A stretch of DNA of 64,000 nt from G963663315 sp965116335 (GCA_965116335.1 OZ220677.1:372001-436000); one strand, 5' to 3'. Shown: positions 25,779-35,452, counted from the stretch's first letter. Notes: generated by a model from the sequence alone, not told the origin. Numbers and translations are program-made.

Positions 25779-26543
25779 ATGTCCATTCCACTGAATAGCG
25801 AAGTTCTTGGCCCAGAAAACGATAAAACGATCCTGATTCTCCACGGGCTGTTCGGCTCGAGCACTAACTGGCGAAACATAGCCAGGCGCTTTGCGGACAA
25901 TTATCGGGTGATCCGTCTTGATCTTCGAAATCACGGTCGGTCTCCGTGGCACAAAGACATGCGATATGTTGACCTGGCCGGAGATGTCGCGGCTTTTATG
26001 GAATCAAATTCGATACAAAAGCCCCATGTAATTGGTCATAGTATGGGTGGGAAAACACTGATGACCCTTCTGCAGTGTTTCAATATTGAGATTGACGTCT
26101 CTTTCGTGATTGATATAGCGCCTGTCCAATACAATCATGATCATAGTGCCTTGCTAGAAGCCATGGAGACCGTGGATCTGGTCAATCTGAAAACCAGAAA
26201 AGAGATTGACTCGCAACTCGCCAAATCCATTGCTGAAAACGCATTGAGACACTATCTGATGCAAAATCTAATCAGAAATAAAGACCGATATGAGTGGAGA
26301 ATAAACTTAAAGTCAATCCGTCATAATATCGGTCATCTGATTGATTATGAAGAAAATAGAGTATCAGACTCCAGAATCGTATTCGTCCGGGGTGAACAAT
26401 CCGAATATGTTCTGCCGGAGCATCACGATCAAATTCACAGCCTGTTCCCGAACGCACAAATCCGGTCAATCACGGATTGCGGGCATTGGCTGCATGTGGA
26501 AAAACCGGCGGAATTGATTGAGATTATTGAATCCTGTTTGTAA
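25779..26543 (+). CDS. Alpha/beta-hydrolase, YbfF-like esterase
   Basis: A cytoplasmic serine esterase; the E. coli relative YbfF cleaves short acyl esters and acyl-CoA. The 254-residue protein has HGLFGSSTNW (oxyanion region, 22-31), DLRNHGRSP, nucleophile Ser88 in GHSMGG and the catalytic His in DCGHWLHVEKP near 239. The natural substrate is unknown. It starts at ATG 25779 without a clear ribosome-binding site and converges on acs. Confidence 0.88.
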   Translation: MSIPLNSEVLGPENDKTILILHGLFGSSTNWRNIARRFADNYRVIRLDLRNHGRSPWHKDMRYVDLAGDVAAFMESNSIQKPHVIGHSMGGKTLMTLLQCFNIEIDVSFVIDIAPVQYNHDHSALLEAMETVDLVNLKTRKEIDSQLAKSIAENALRHYLMQNLIRNKDRYEWRINLKSIRHNIGHLIDYEENRVSDSRIVFVRGEQSEYVLPEHHDQIHSLFPNAQIRSITDCGHWLHVEKPAELIEIIESCL

Positions 26544-26561
26544 CCGACTGGCCATTTCTCC

Positions 26562-26581
26562 GTGAGTTCCGGGGAACTCAC
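26562..26581. terminator. Perfect hairpin between convergent esterase and acs genes
   Basis: GTGAGTTCC, two G, GGAACTCAC: a perfect 9-base-pair inverted repeat directly after the acs stop and 18 bases after the esterase stop. No T-run adjoins it on either strand (on the plus strand TTTTT comes 11 bases later), so it may act as a 3' end stabiliser or a non-canonical bidirectional terminator. Confidence 0.5.
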
Positions 26582-26582
26582 C

Positions 26583-28514
26583 CTACCCTCTGTTTTTGAT
26601 CAGATCATCCACTACCGCCGGGTCGGCCAAGGTGCTGGTATCTCCCAGATCGTCAAATTCCTGAGCGGCAATTTTCCTTAATATCCGGCGCATGATTTTG
26701 CCGGATCGTGTTTTCGGCAGGCCGGGTGCCCACTGGATAACATCGGGCTTGGCAATCGGCCCGATCTCCTTGTTGACCAGGCTTGATAACTCGGCCTGTA
26801 GCTGGTCCGAAGGCTCCGTTCCCACCATCAGGGTCACGTAAGCATAAATGCCCTGCCCCTTGATATCGTGCGGATATCCGACCACTGCGGCTTCGGCCAC
26901 TTCTTCATGCAGTACCAGAGCGCTCTCGACTTCGGCAGTCCCCATCCGATGTCCCGATACGTTGATCACATCGTCCACCCGGCCAGTAATCCACCAGTAT
27001 CCATCTTCGTCCCGCCGAGCACCGTCTCCGGTGAAATAGTTTCCGGGCCAGGTTTTGAAATAAGTATCTATGAAACGCTGATGATCACCATATACGGTAC
27101 GCATTTGTCCAGGCCAGGATTGCTTGATAATCAAGTCTCCGGAGGCCGCTCCTTCCTGTTCAGTACCATCTGCCCCCATCAGCGCCGGTTGGATTCCGAA
27201 AAAGGGACGAGTGGCCGAACCAGGTTTCAGGCGAGTCGCGCCGGGCAACGGAGCGATCAGGATGCCTCCGGTTTCCGTCTGCCACCAGGTATCTGCAATC
27301 GGGCACCTGCCCTCCCCGACCACATGATAATACCATTCCCACGCCTCTGGATTGATCGGTTCACCGACTGTACCCAATATCCGCAAGCTGCTGCGGCTCG
27401 CCTGCTTGACCCAACGGTCGCCCTGTGCCATCAGGGCGCGTAAGGCAGTGGGCGCGGTATAGAAAATATTGACCTTGTGTTTATCAACGATTTGCCAGAA
27501 CCGACCGGCATCGGGATAAACCGGCACCCCTTCAAACATCATCGTGATCGCGCCATTGGCCAGAGGGCCATAGACAATATAACTGTGCCCCGTCACCCAA
27601 CCCACATCGGCGGTGCACCAGTAGACATCCCCTTCATGGTAGTCAAATACGTATTTATGAGTCATGGCGGCATACAGCTGGTATCCACCCGTAGTATGCA
27701 ACACGCCTTTCGGTTTGCCGGTAGAACCCGAGGTATACAGGATGAATAACGGGTCTTCTGCATCCATGGGTTCCGGCGGACACTCGGCGGAAGCCTCATT
27801 CATGGCTTCGTGATACCATACGTCCCGTGCGGGGGTTTCGGTGACCGGGTTGCCGGTTCGCCGCACGACAAGGGTCGTATGTACGTTCGGACAACCTTGC
27901 AGGGCCTTTTCCACATTTTCCTTGAGCGGTACGTTTTTACCGCCGCGCGGTCCTTCGTCTGCGGTAATGACCACCTGACAATCCGAATCCAGAATTCGAT
28001 CACGCAGCGCGTCTGGAGAGAAACCGCCGAAGACAATCGAGTGGATGGCGCCGATTCTTGCACAGGCCAGCATCGCCACTGCGGCCTCTGGAATCATTGG
28101 CATATAGATAGAGACCCGATCACCCTTATGCACACCGCGAGATTTCAGGACATTAGAAAACTTGCATACTAACTCGAATAACTGGTTATAAGTAATTGAT
28201 AGATCAATGCTCGGATCATCTCCTTCCCAGATAATCGCAACCTGTTCCCCACGGCTGGGCAAGTGCCGGTCGACACAGTTATAGCAGGCATTGAGCGTTG
28301 CGCCGGTGAACCATTTGATGTCAGCCGAGTGATAATCCACCGACATCACACGCTCCCAGGGGCTGAACCAGTCCACAAAATTCTCTGCTTGCTCGGCCCA
28401 GAAACTCTCCGGGTCGTCGATGGATTTCTGGTACATTTCCAGATACTGCGCGTCTGTCAAATGGGCGTTCGCGGCAATATCGCTGTTGACCTCATAAACT
28501 TTTTCTTCGGGCAT
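26583..28514 (-). CDS. acs: Acetyl-CoA synthetase
   Basis: AMP-forming activation of acetate to acetyl-CoA. The 643 residues match the family. Adenylation motifs are present: YTSGSTGKPKGVLHTTGGY near 255-275, the WWQTETGG segment, and the C-terminal PKTRSGKIMRR whose lysine is the usual regulatory acetylation site. It lies alone on the minus strand between the esterase and the Trm112-like gene; no actP or acetyltransferase regulator is adjacent. Confidence 0.97.
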   Translation of the reverse strand: MPEEKVYEVNSDIAANAHLTDAQYLEMYQKSIDDPESFWAEQAENFVDWFSPWERVMSVDYHSADIKWFTGATLNACYNCVDRHLPSRGEQVAIIWEGDDPSIDLSITYNQLFELVCKFSNVLKSRGVHKGDRVSIYMPMIPEAAVAMLACARIGAIHSIVFGGFSPDALRDRILDSDCQVVITADEGPRGGKNVPLKENVEKALQGCPNVHTTLVVRRTGNPVTETPARDVWYHEAMNEASAECPPEPMDAEDPLFILYTSGSTGKPKGVLHTTGGYQLYAAMTHKYVFDYHEGDVYWCTADVGWVTGHSYIVYGPLANGAITMMFEGVPVYPDAGRFWQIVDKHKVNIFYTAPTALRALMAQGDRWVKQASRSSLRILGTVGEPINPEAWEWYYHVVGEGRCPIADTWWQTETGGILIAPLPGATRLKPGSATRPFFGIQPALMGADGTEQEGAASGDLIIKQSWPGQMRTVYGDHQRFIDTYFKTWPGNYFTGDGARRDEDGYWWITGRVDDVINVSGHRMGTAEVESALVLHEEVAEAAVVGYPHDIKGQGIYAYVTLMVGTEPSDQLQAELSSLVNKEIGPIAKPDVIQWAPGLPKTRSGKIMRRILRKIAAQEFDDLGDTSTLADPAVVDDLIKNRG

Positions 28515-28603
28515 GGCTAAACTCTTGTTTGTATAATTCCGATTTTACTTTACGAATAATTACAGGATTTGGCAACCGTCAAGATTACCGATCACCATTC
28601 CTG

Positions 28604-28867
28604 TTATCCCACAATCTGATCTGCGGCAATGGCCTGCTCCTCCAGCATGACAGGAATACCCTGCTCAATGCGGTAGATGGTTTTATTGTTGCTGGTGATC
28701 AATGCTTCTGTCAGGGGTTGGGTAACGGGGTGTCCGCCCAGGGCTTCGATTGATTGCCCGGCGATCAGGTGGTTCAGTTTTTCCAGCCTGTCCGAATCCA
28801 GCATTGAAACAGGCAGTTTGGTAACCGGGCAGACCAGTTCCTTCAGTAATTCGGGGTGAATCGGCAT
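28604..28867 (-). CDS. Trm112 family protein (YcaR/UPF0434 type)
   Basis: Small protein related to the eukaryotic methyltransferase activator Trm112. The 87 residues begin MPIHPELLKELVCPVTKLPV and include IYRIEQGIPVMLEEQA, both family signatures; most zinc cysteines of typical members are missing (one Cys in CPVTKLP). It is the last gene of a minus-strand operon dusA - sterol desaturase - this gene, 9 bases after the desaturase. Its role in bacteria is not settled. At 87 residues it is longer than the usual 60-70. Confidence 0.82.
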   Translation of the reverse strand: MPIHPELLKELVCPVTKLPVSMLDSDRLEKLNHLIAGQSIEALGGHPVTQPLTEALITSNNKTIYRIEQGIPVMLEEQAIAADQIVG

Positions 28868-28876
28868 TCTCTTACT

Positions 28877-29677
28877 TCAAGCTTGGTGGTCCCTGAATGG
28901 CTGGCTGATCAACCGGTCAAGCCGAGCCTCTGCGGGAGTATTGAACTCATCCAGGCCGATGATCATGGCACGATGCCCGTCTTTGGGTTGGGAAGTATAG
29001 CTGCCAAAAAGCCGATCCCAGACAGACAAACAAAACCCGAAGTTGTGATTGTATTCCTCCTCATGACTGGAATGGTGCACCCGGTGCATGTCGGGGGTGA
29101 CGATCACCCAACGAAGGATCCGGTCCAGCCATAGCGGCATACGGATGTTGCTGTGATTGAACATGGCGGCGCCATTTAATATGATTTCAAACAGAATGAC
29201 GGCCAGTACCGGGGCGCCAAGTAGAATGATCGCGCCTGCTTTCAGGAAGATGGACAAGAATATTTCTATCGGATGAAAGCGCAGGGCTGTAGTGACATCG
29301 AAGGCCGTATCGGTATGGTGCATACGGTGAACCCGCCACAGTACATGAAATTGATGAAACAGTCGATGTTGCCAGTAAATGACCAGATCCAGCGCGATCA
29401 GGCAAAAAATGACTTTCGGCCAGAACGCCGCCTCAACTCGTAGGAACAGACCGAACTTATATTCTATAGCGATCAGAGCGGCGGATATTGCGGAGACCGG
29501 CAACGTAACCAGCATGGCCACATCAATCAGGAAAATTCCGAAATTGGATGGCCACCTCAACAGACGCCCGGATTCTGCCCTTCTGGGGAAGACCAGTTCC
29601 CAGACGACCAGCAGAGCCAGAATCACGACAAAAGGAATCAGCCGCAACAGGGTCTCGAAATCCAGATAGTCAAGCAT
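28877..29677 (-). CDS. Sterol desaturase/fatty acid hydroxylase family membrane protein
   Basis: Di-iron membrane oxygenase family. The 266-residue protein has several hydrophobic helices in the N-terminal 100 residues and the histidine clusters that bind iron: HRLFHQFHVLWRVHRMHH and HRVHHSSHEEEYNHNFGF. The substrate could be a fatty acid, carotenoid, sterol-like lipid or hopanoid. Its ATG overlaps the dusA stop by 8 bases, so they are co-translated, although no functional link with tRNA modification is known. Confidence 0.87.
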   Translation of the reverse strand: MLDYLDFETLLRLIPFVVILALLVVWELVFPRRAESGRLLRWPSNFGIFLIDVAMLVTLPVSAISAALIAIEYKFGLFLRVEAAFWPKVIFCLIALDLVIYWQHRLFHQFHVLWRVHRMHHTDTAFDVTTALRFHPIEIFLSIFLKAGAIILLGAPVLAVILFEIILNGAAMFNHSNIRMPLWLDRILRWVIVTPDMHRVHHSSHEEEYNHNFGFCLSVWDRLFGSYTSQPKDGHRAMIIGLDEFNTPAEARLDRLISQPFRDHQA

Positions 29678-30725
29678 AGGCCGCTAGTTCCGTGCGGTGC
29701 TTAACAAACACCGGGCTGATTTCTGCTGAATCTTCTACTCGTTTCAAGGCCTGCTCAACCACTTCAAGACCGGCACTTTCCCCGGGGCCATACATGGACA
29801 GATAACGCCGCCAGGTCCTGGCACCGGGTTGACCGTGATATAGCCCCAGTATATGCCGGGTGATATGCCACAGGTGGGTGCCTTTGGTGAGTTGCTTTTC
29901 AATATAGGGGAAGAAGGCGCGAATCAGGTCGCCACGCGACAGGAATTCGTCCTGTGATGAAGCCGCCTCGTCTTGACCGGATAAGAAATACTGATCAATC
30001 TCTCTCAATATCCAGGGGTTCCGGTAAGCCTCCCTGCCCAGCATGACGCCATCCGTGTATCGCAAATGAGTTGCAATCTGGGCCACGTTGCAGATACCAC
30101 CGTTAATGATGATATTCAGCTCCGGGTATTCTGTCTTGAGTCTGTATACCACATCATAATTCAGGGGAGGAATTGTCCGGTTTTCTTTCGGACTCAATCC
30201 CTTCAACCAGGCTTTACGGGCATGAACAATAAAGGTTTTGCACCCGCCGTCGGCCACCTGGCCGACAAATTCCGACAAATTCTGATAACTGTCCATATCA
30301 TCAATCCCAATCCGGGTTTTCACCGAGACCGGGATGGATACGGCATTGACCATAGACTCCACACATTTTGCGACCAGTCCGGGTTTTGCCATCAAACAGG
30401 CGCCGAATTGTGCGTTTTGTACGCGATTGCTCGGGCATCCAACATTGAGATTGACCTCATCATAACCCCATTGTTCAGCCACCCTTGCACAGAACGCCAA
30501 TTCATCCGGCTGGCATCCACCAATCTGTAGCGCCAAAGGACGTTCTGCGCTGTCAAATCCGAGAAATCGCTCCTGATCCCCATAAATAATCGAACCAGAC
30601 ACTTTCATTTCTGTATACAATCTGAAATTTCGAGAAAACAGTCGCAAGAATGAACGACAATGCCGATCCGTCATGTCGAGCATCGGCGCAACCGCGAAAG
30701 ATTTTCGTAGAGGTGAGGGAGTCAT
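29670..30725 (-). CDS. dusA: tRNA-dihydrouridine synthase A
   Basis: FMN-dependent reduction of uridine (positions 20/20a) in tRNA. It is 351 residues. The N-terminus FAVAPMLDMTDRHCRSFLR distinguishes DusA from DusB/C. The catalytic cysteine sits in NVGCPSNRVQNAQFGACLM, and the FMN phosphate site in IINGGI with DGVMLGREAYRNPW. First gene of the dusA - desaturase - Trm112-like operon and divergent from gshA; the 93-base gap at 30726-30818 must hold both promoters. Confidence 0.95.
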   Translation of the reverse strand: MTPSPLRKSFAVAPMLDMTDRHCRSFLRLFSRNFRLYTEMKVSGSIIYGDQERFLGFDSAERPLALQIGGCQPDELAFCARVAEQWGYDEVNLNVGCPSNRVQNAQFGACLMAKPGLVAKCVESMVNAVSIPVSVKTRIGIDDMDSYQNLSEFVGQVADGGCKTFIVHARKAWLKGLSPKENRTIPPLNYDVVYRLKTEYPELNIIINGGICNVAQIATHLRYTDGVMLGREAYRNPWILREIDQYFLSGQDEAASSQDEFLSRGDLIRAFFPYIEKQLTKGTHLWHITRHILGLYHGQPGARTWRRYLSMYGPGESAGLEVVEQALKRVEDSAEISPVFVKHRTELAAYA

Positions 30726-30818
30726 GATATTGCTGATTTTATCATGCTGTCATCTGATTAGAGACTCTATGTAGTCTCAGTCTCAACCTGTTGCCATTAA
30801 CAAAGGATCATAAGCCAA

Positions 30819-32393
30819 GTGACCACAACAATAGAAAAGACTCTGGATTCTCTGGTATCCCGCTCCATCGACCAACACTTGAAGTATCTGCAAAGAGGAT
30901 TGGAGAAAGAGAGCCTGCGCGTGGCTGTGGACGGCGTGCTGGCGCAAACCCCTCACCCCAGGGCCATTGGATCCAGCCTGACTCACCCCTCGATTACGAC
31001 TGATTATTCCGAGTCCCTGCTGGAATTCGTCACCGGCGTCCACGATAATATCGATGCTCTCCTGAAAGAACTCTACGATATCCACCATTTCACCTATCAA
31101 CATATCGGTGAAGAAAAGCTGTGGGTCAATAGTATGCCCTGCATCGTACAGAGCGAGGAAAAAATTCCGATTGCCCGGTACGGCAGTTCCAACATCGCGA
31201 AAATGAAGGAAGTCTACCGGCAGGGGTTGAGCCATCGGTACGGCTCGTTGATGCAGACCGTTTCCGGAATCCATTTCAACTTTTCCATGCCCGATCGGTT
31301 CTGGAAGGATTATCTTGGACTGGATGACGGACAACCGCTTCAGGACGCCACGTCGGGCAAGTATTTTGACCTGATTCGGAATTTCCATAGAAACTCCTGG
31401 ATTGCGACCTATCTGTTCGGTGCCTCCCCTGCTGTATGCAGATCATTTTTGAGAGGCCGGGAACATCAACTCAAGGAGATGGAAGGACACAGTTTTTATG
31501 CGCCCGATGCAACGTCATTGCGCTTGAGCGGACTCGGATACAGCAACGAAGCCCAGGCTGATATTCAGATTAACTACAATAGCGTCCATGATTTTGTGAA
31601 ATCGTTGCGCCATGCCATCTCGACTCCCCATCCCGAATACCAGAAGACCGGGGTAAAGACCGTTAATGGCTATCAGCAACTGAACGCGAATCTCTTGCAG
31701 ATCGAGAATGAATTTTATTCTTCCATTCGCCCCAAGCGAGTCACCCCCTCCGGGCAGAGTCCATCCCGAATATTGCAAAGGCAGGGCGTGCAATACGTCG
31801 AAGTTCGCAGTATTGACTTAAATCCGTTTGAACCGATCGGAATTCATGCGGATTGTGTCCGGTTTTTTGACCTGTTCCTGCTGTATTGCCTGTTTGAAGA
31901 CAGTCCGCCGATGACCCCGGAAGAATTTTCCAGAGCCCGGGAGAACCAGCAAACCATGGTCATGTATGGCAGAAATAGCCAATCAACCATCGAATTACCC
32001 ACAGGTGAAGTAAACGCCCGCGAACAAATGAACACGTTGCTGAACAAAATCTCTCCGATTGCCCGATTGCTGGATCAGGTGCATGGACACAATGATTACT
32101 CTACCACCCTCGAAAAACAATTCGCCAAGGTAGCGGATGCCAATGCCACCCCTTCCGCGAGGATTATCAACCAGATGTTTGAGCAAGGATTGAGCTTCTA
32201 TGAGTTTTCGATGCAGGCATCCGGGATATCCGAAAGCAAGTTCAAGAAGGAATCGCTGTCTGACGAGATCAATCAAAAATATATTTCACTGGCACAGCAA
32301 TCGCATATCAATCGACAGAAAATAGAAGAGAATGATACGCTGTCTTTCGATGACTTTCTGGAAGATTATTTTAATCGTCAAAACCAGGATTGA
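30819..32393 (+). CDS. gshA: Glutamate-cysteine ligase (GTG start)
   Basis: First step of glutathione synthesis. The 524 residues match the E. coli-type (GshA) enzyme. Conserved stretches include RGLEKESLRVAVDG near the N-terminus, TDYSESLLEFVTG, and YVEVRSIDLNPFEPIGI. The start is GTG at 30819, preceded by AAAGGA; no ATG lies near the family N-terminus. A transsulfuration enzyme follows after 140 bases, which may link cysteine supply to glutathione. Confidence 0.95.
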   Translation: MTTTIEKTLDSLVSRSIDQHLKYLQRGLEKESLRVAVDGVLAQTPHPRAIGSSLTHPSITTDYSESLLEFVTGVHDNIDALLKELYDIHHFTYQHIGEEKLWVNSMPCIVQSEEKIPIARYGSSNIAKMKEVYRQGLSHRYGSLMQTVSGIHFNFSMPDRFWKDYLGLDDGQPLQDATSGKYFDLIRNFHRNSWIATYLFGASPAVCRSFLRGREHQLKEMEGHSFYAPDATSLRLSGLGYSNEAQADIQINYNSVHDFVKSLRHAISTPHPEYQKTGVKTVNGYQQLNANLLQIENEFYSSIRPKRVTPSGQSPSRILQRQGVQYVEVRSIDLNPFEPIGIHADCVRFFDLFLLYCLFEDSPPMTPEEFSRARENQQTMVMYGRNSQSTIELPTGEVNAREQMNTLLNKISPIARLLDQVHGHNDYSTTLEKQFAKVADANATPSARIINQMFEQGLSFYEFSMQASGISESKFKKESLSDEINQKYISLAQQSHINRQKIEENDTLSFDDFLEDYFNRQNQD

Positions 32394-32533
32394 TCTTTGC
32401 TCAGGCATACCCTATCCCTGATTGAATATCCCTTGAACAGGATGCACGGTGCGGGAACAGGTGATAGAATCGCCGCTTTACCGCCCACGATTATTACCAT
32501 CCACGATTACCCCTAACATATTCAGGAAGCGCT

Positions 32534-33703
32534 ATGAGTGACGACAGACAACCCGATTTCAAAACCCGAGAAGTGCACGCCGGCGTAAGTCCGGACCCGG
32601 TTACCGGCGCCATACTGACACCGATCTACCAGTCAACCACGTATGTACAGGAATCGGTCGATACGTATATGGAAAAGGGTTATTCGTACAGCCGATCGGG
32701 GAATCCGACAGTGGTCGCCCTGGAGAATCGGATCACCGCCCTTGAAGGCGGTTTTGGCAGCGCCTGTTTCGCCACCGGCATGGCGGCGACCAGTTGCACA
32801 TTGATGGGACTCTTGAATGCAGGAGATCATGTCATATTATCCGATGTGGTTTATGGGGGCACACATCGCGTTACCACCAAAGTGCTCAATCGGTTCAACC
32901 TGCAAGCCAGTTTTGTGGACACCTCAGAGCCAGGCAATGTCAAGGAAGCGATTCGCGACAATACCCGGTTGATTTTCACTGAAACCCCTGCCAATCCTAC
33001 CTTGAAGCTGACTGACATCGCCGCGATTTCCGAGATTGCCAGGGCCAATGGCATCCCCCATGTGGTGGACAACACATTCCTCACTCCCTACTACCAGCGG
33101 CCACTGGAATTGGGCGCAGATATTACACTGCACAGCACGACCAAATTCATGGAAGGACACAATATCAGTGTAGGTGGCTCCATTACCGCAGAAAGCGAAG
33201 CCCATCTGGAAGACATCAAGTTCGTCAGAAATTGCCTCGGCTCCAATATGTCCCCGATGGTTGCGTTCTATACCCTGCAAGGATGTAAAACCATGAGCAC
33301 ACGGATCGAAGCGCAATCGGCCAATGCGCTTGCAATCGCCACATTCCTGGAAACCCATCCGATGGTTGAACGCGTCGCCTACCCTGGCCTGGATTCCTTC
33401 CCGCAAAAAGAACTGGCGGACAGACAAGCAAGCGGTCACGGCTCCATGCTCTGGTTCGAGGTGAAAGGCGGAGTCGCATCCGGCAAGAAGCTGATGGACA
33501 CACTCCAACTATGGAGCCTGGCCGAGAATCTCGGTTCAGTCGAATCCCTGGTCACTCACTCGGTGACCATGACTCACGCAGACATGCCCCGCGAGGAGCG
33601 TATGGCGGCAGGAATCACCGACGGACTGGTACGACTCTCCGCCGGGCTTGAATCGTCTGATGATCTGATCATTGACCTGAAACAGGCCCTGGACGGGCTG
33701 TGA
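32534..33703 (+). CDS. PLP-dependent transsulfuration enzyme (cystathionine gamma-synthase/gamma-lyase group)
   Basis: Cys/Met metabolism PLP enzyme family. The 389 residues show the substrate and PLP sites TPIYQSTTY, YSYSRSGNPT, FATGMAATSC and the PLP lysine in LHSTTKFMEGHN. Family members form or cleave cystathionine or make homocysteine; sequence reading alone does not decide between synthase and lyase. Its position after gshA favours a cysteine-forming role. It is a paralogue of the gene at 52419. ATG 32534 follows AGGAAGCG. Confidence 0.9.
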   Translation: MSDDRQPDFKTREVHAGVSPDPVTGAILTPIYQSTTYVQESVDTYMEKGYSYSRSGNPTVVALENRITALEGGFGSACFATGMAATSCTLMGLLNAGDHVILSDVVYGGTHRVTTKVLNRFNLQASFVDTSEPGNVKEAIRDNTRLIFTETPANPTLKLTDIAAISEIARANGIPHVVDNTFLTPYYQRPLELGADITLHSTTKFMEGHNISVGGSITAESEAHLEDIKFVRNCLGSNMSPMVAFYTLQGCKTMSTRIEAQSANALAIATFLETHPMVERVAYPGLDSFPQKELADRQASGHGSMLWFEVKGGVASGKKLMDTLQLWSLAENLGSVESLVTHSVTMTHADMPREERMAAGITDGLVRLSAGLESSDDLIIDLKQALDGL

Positions 33704-33782
33704 AAACGAGGTTTTGACCGGGTTGCTGGAGTCCTGTAATACCTCTCTCGCTACCGCCTTGATTGGAGTCAATACTAACATT

Positions 33783-33825
33783 ATTGTATCAGTACTATCA
33801 ATTTATTGTATAATACTGATACAAT
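33783..33825 (+). promoter_or_regulatory. hipBA promoter and operator with three half-sites
   Basis: ATTGTAT at 33783-33789 and again at 33805-33811, and its complement ATACAAT at 33819-33825. The outer arms extend to a perfect 12-base inverted repeat ATTGTATCAGTA (33783-33794) and TACTGATACAAT (33814-33825). TATAAT at 33809-33814 lies inside. The last half-site overlaps the hipB start at 33824, so bound HipB would cover the promoter. Confidence 0.65.
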
Positions 33826-34132
33826 GGAATCACTTATCAGCCTATCCAGAGCGCAACAACAGATTACAAGCCACCTGAGATCAAGGCGCTTGCAGCAGGG
33901 CTTGACACAGCAAGGTCTGGCTAAAAGAGCCGGAGTCAGTCTGCCGACATTACGCAAGTTTGAGCAGAAAGGCCTGATTTCCCTGGAGTCCTTTCTCAAG
34001 CTCCTGATGGTACTGGATGGACTTGAGGAAATCGTATCGGCGCTGGAACCGAAAAACAGGGATTTTCAGTCCATTGACGAGGTATTGCAGGCCAGCCCGG
34101 TAAAAAAACGTAAAAAGGGATGGCGTACGTGA
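33824..34132 (+). CDS. hipB: HipB-type antitoxin, XRE-family DNA-binding protein
   Basis: Neutralises HipA and represses the operon. The 102 residues from ATG 33824 hold an HTH_XRE domain at about 9-65 (RSRRLQQGLTQQGLAKRAGVS). An in-frame TTG at 33806 lies inside the promoter, so ATG 33824 is preferred. There is no ribosome-binding site, and the -10 at 33809-33814 would put the transcript start very near the ATG, suggesting a leaderless message. Its end overlaps hipA by 13 bases. Confidence 0.87.
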   Translation: MESLISLSRAQQQITSHLRSRRLQQGLTQQGLAKRAGVSLPTLRKFEQKGLISLESFLKLLMVLDGLEEIVSALEPKNRDFQSIDEVLQASPVKKRKKGWRT

Positions 34133-35379
34133 GCTTTGACCCCATCAACCTGATTAAGGTCGCCCTCTCGTTTGATGACACGGTAATCGCTGTAGGCAAG
34201 CTGGCGAGTCGAGAGCATCGGATTTATTTTGAGTACGATGCCTCATTCCTTGATCGCGGACTGGAAATTTCACCAATCGGATGCCCACTGAAGCCAGGTA
34301 TACAAACATTCGACCCTTTTTTGTTCGGAGGTCTTCCGGGTGTCTTCAGCGATAGTCTGCCAGATGGCTGGGGGCGATTGTTGCTGGACCGCAGTGTACG
34401 TTTGGACGGCATTATGCCTAACCAACTCTCGCCACTGGACCGTCTGGCTCATGTCGGAAACACGGGCATGGGAGCATTGGTCTATGAACCTTGTCATACC
34501 GGGAATACATCTCCGGGAAATATTAATCTGGATACACTGGCTACCCATGCCGAACAGGTTCTCGAAGGTGAAGCAACCAACATATTGAGAGAGCTTTTAA
34601 TGCTCAACAGCTCATCTGCCGGGGCGCGCCCCAAGGCTATGATTGGTGTCAGCCATAACCGGGAACGGGTCGTTCATGGTATTTCCGGCCTTCAATCCGG
34701 GTATGATCCATGGCTGATCAAATTTCCAACGGTGAACGATGGACTCGATGCTGGCGCTATCGAGTACGTCTATGCACTGATGGCGAAAGATGCCGGTTTG
34801 CAGATGGAACCCGTCCACCTGTTCCCATCCGATAAAGGGCCGGGCTATTTTGCGGCGAGAAGATTTGATCGGTATGACGGCAAACGGTTGCATAGTCATA
34901 CCGCAGGCGGGTTGCTTCATTCCGATTTCAGGACACCGTCTCTTGATTATGAAGACCTGATCGCATTGACCATGATTCTGACCAGAGATATACGAGAAGT
35001 GGAAAAGATGTATCGCCTGGCCGTATTCAACGTGTTGGCGCATAACCGGGATGACCATGCCAAAAACTTCAGTTTCCTGATGGGCCGGGATGGTGACTGG
35101 AGCCTTTCTCCGGCTTATGATCTGACTTTTTCCTGGGGGCCTCGTGGCGAGCAGAGTACCACGGTCATGGGTGAAGGAAAAAATCCAGGAAAAGCGAATC
35201 TTGTCCGGCTGGGTCTGGAAGCCAAATTACCCCGCAAGATCATTGATGAAGCGATTGATCAAACAAAATCAGCAATCGGACGCTGGCGTGAACGGGCAAC
35301 CGCGCACAGTGTCGGAAGCGAGAATATCGAGTTCATCGCATCCAGAATGCATCTTCGAGATATTCCAGTGCATCCCTGA
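34120..35379 (+). CDS. hipA: HipA-type serine/threonine kinase toxin
   Basis: HipA kinases of this class phosphorylate targets such as glutamyl-tRNA synthetase, causing growth arrest. The 419-residue protein has the N-terminal couple-HipA domain (about 10-120, with PLPDGWGRLLLDR-like segment at 79-91), then the kinase core: HNRDDHAKNF at 308-317 with catalytic D311 and metal-binding N316, and D334 in PAYDLTFS, matching D309, N314 and D332 of E. coli HipA. These residues are intact. It converges with the NERD-helicase gene; a small hairpin (TACCGG 35395-35400 with CCGGTA 35407-35412) sits between. Confidence 0.9.
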   Translation: MAYVSFDPINLIKVALSFDDTVIAVGKLASREHRIYFEYDASFLDRGLEISPIGCPLKPGIQTFDPFLFGGLPGVFSDSLPDGWGRLLLDRSVRLDGIMPNQLSPLDRLAHVGNTGMGALVYEPCHTGNTSPGNINLDTLATHAEQVLEGEATNILRELLMLNSSSAGARPKAMIGVSHNRERVVHGISGLQSGYDPWLIKFPTVNDGLDAGAIEYVYALMAKDAGLQMEPVHLFPSDKGPGYFAARRFDRYDGKRLHSHTAGGLLHSDFRTPSLDYEDLIALTMILTRDIREVEKMYRLAVFNVLAHNRDDHAKNFSFLMGRDGDWSLSPAYDLTFSWGPRGEQSTTVMGEGKNPGKANLVRLGLEAKLPRKIIDEAIDQTKSAIGRWRERATAHSVGSENIEFIASRMHLRDIPVHP

Positions 35380-35452
35380 AACTGCTGTCGTTGTTACCGG
35401 TCGTCTCCGGTATCAAGTATGCACGACACGTCCATTCCATTTACCTGCCAGG

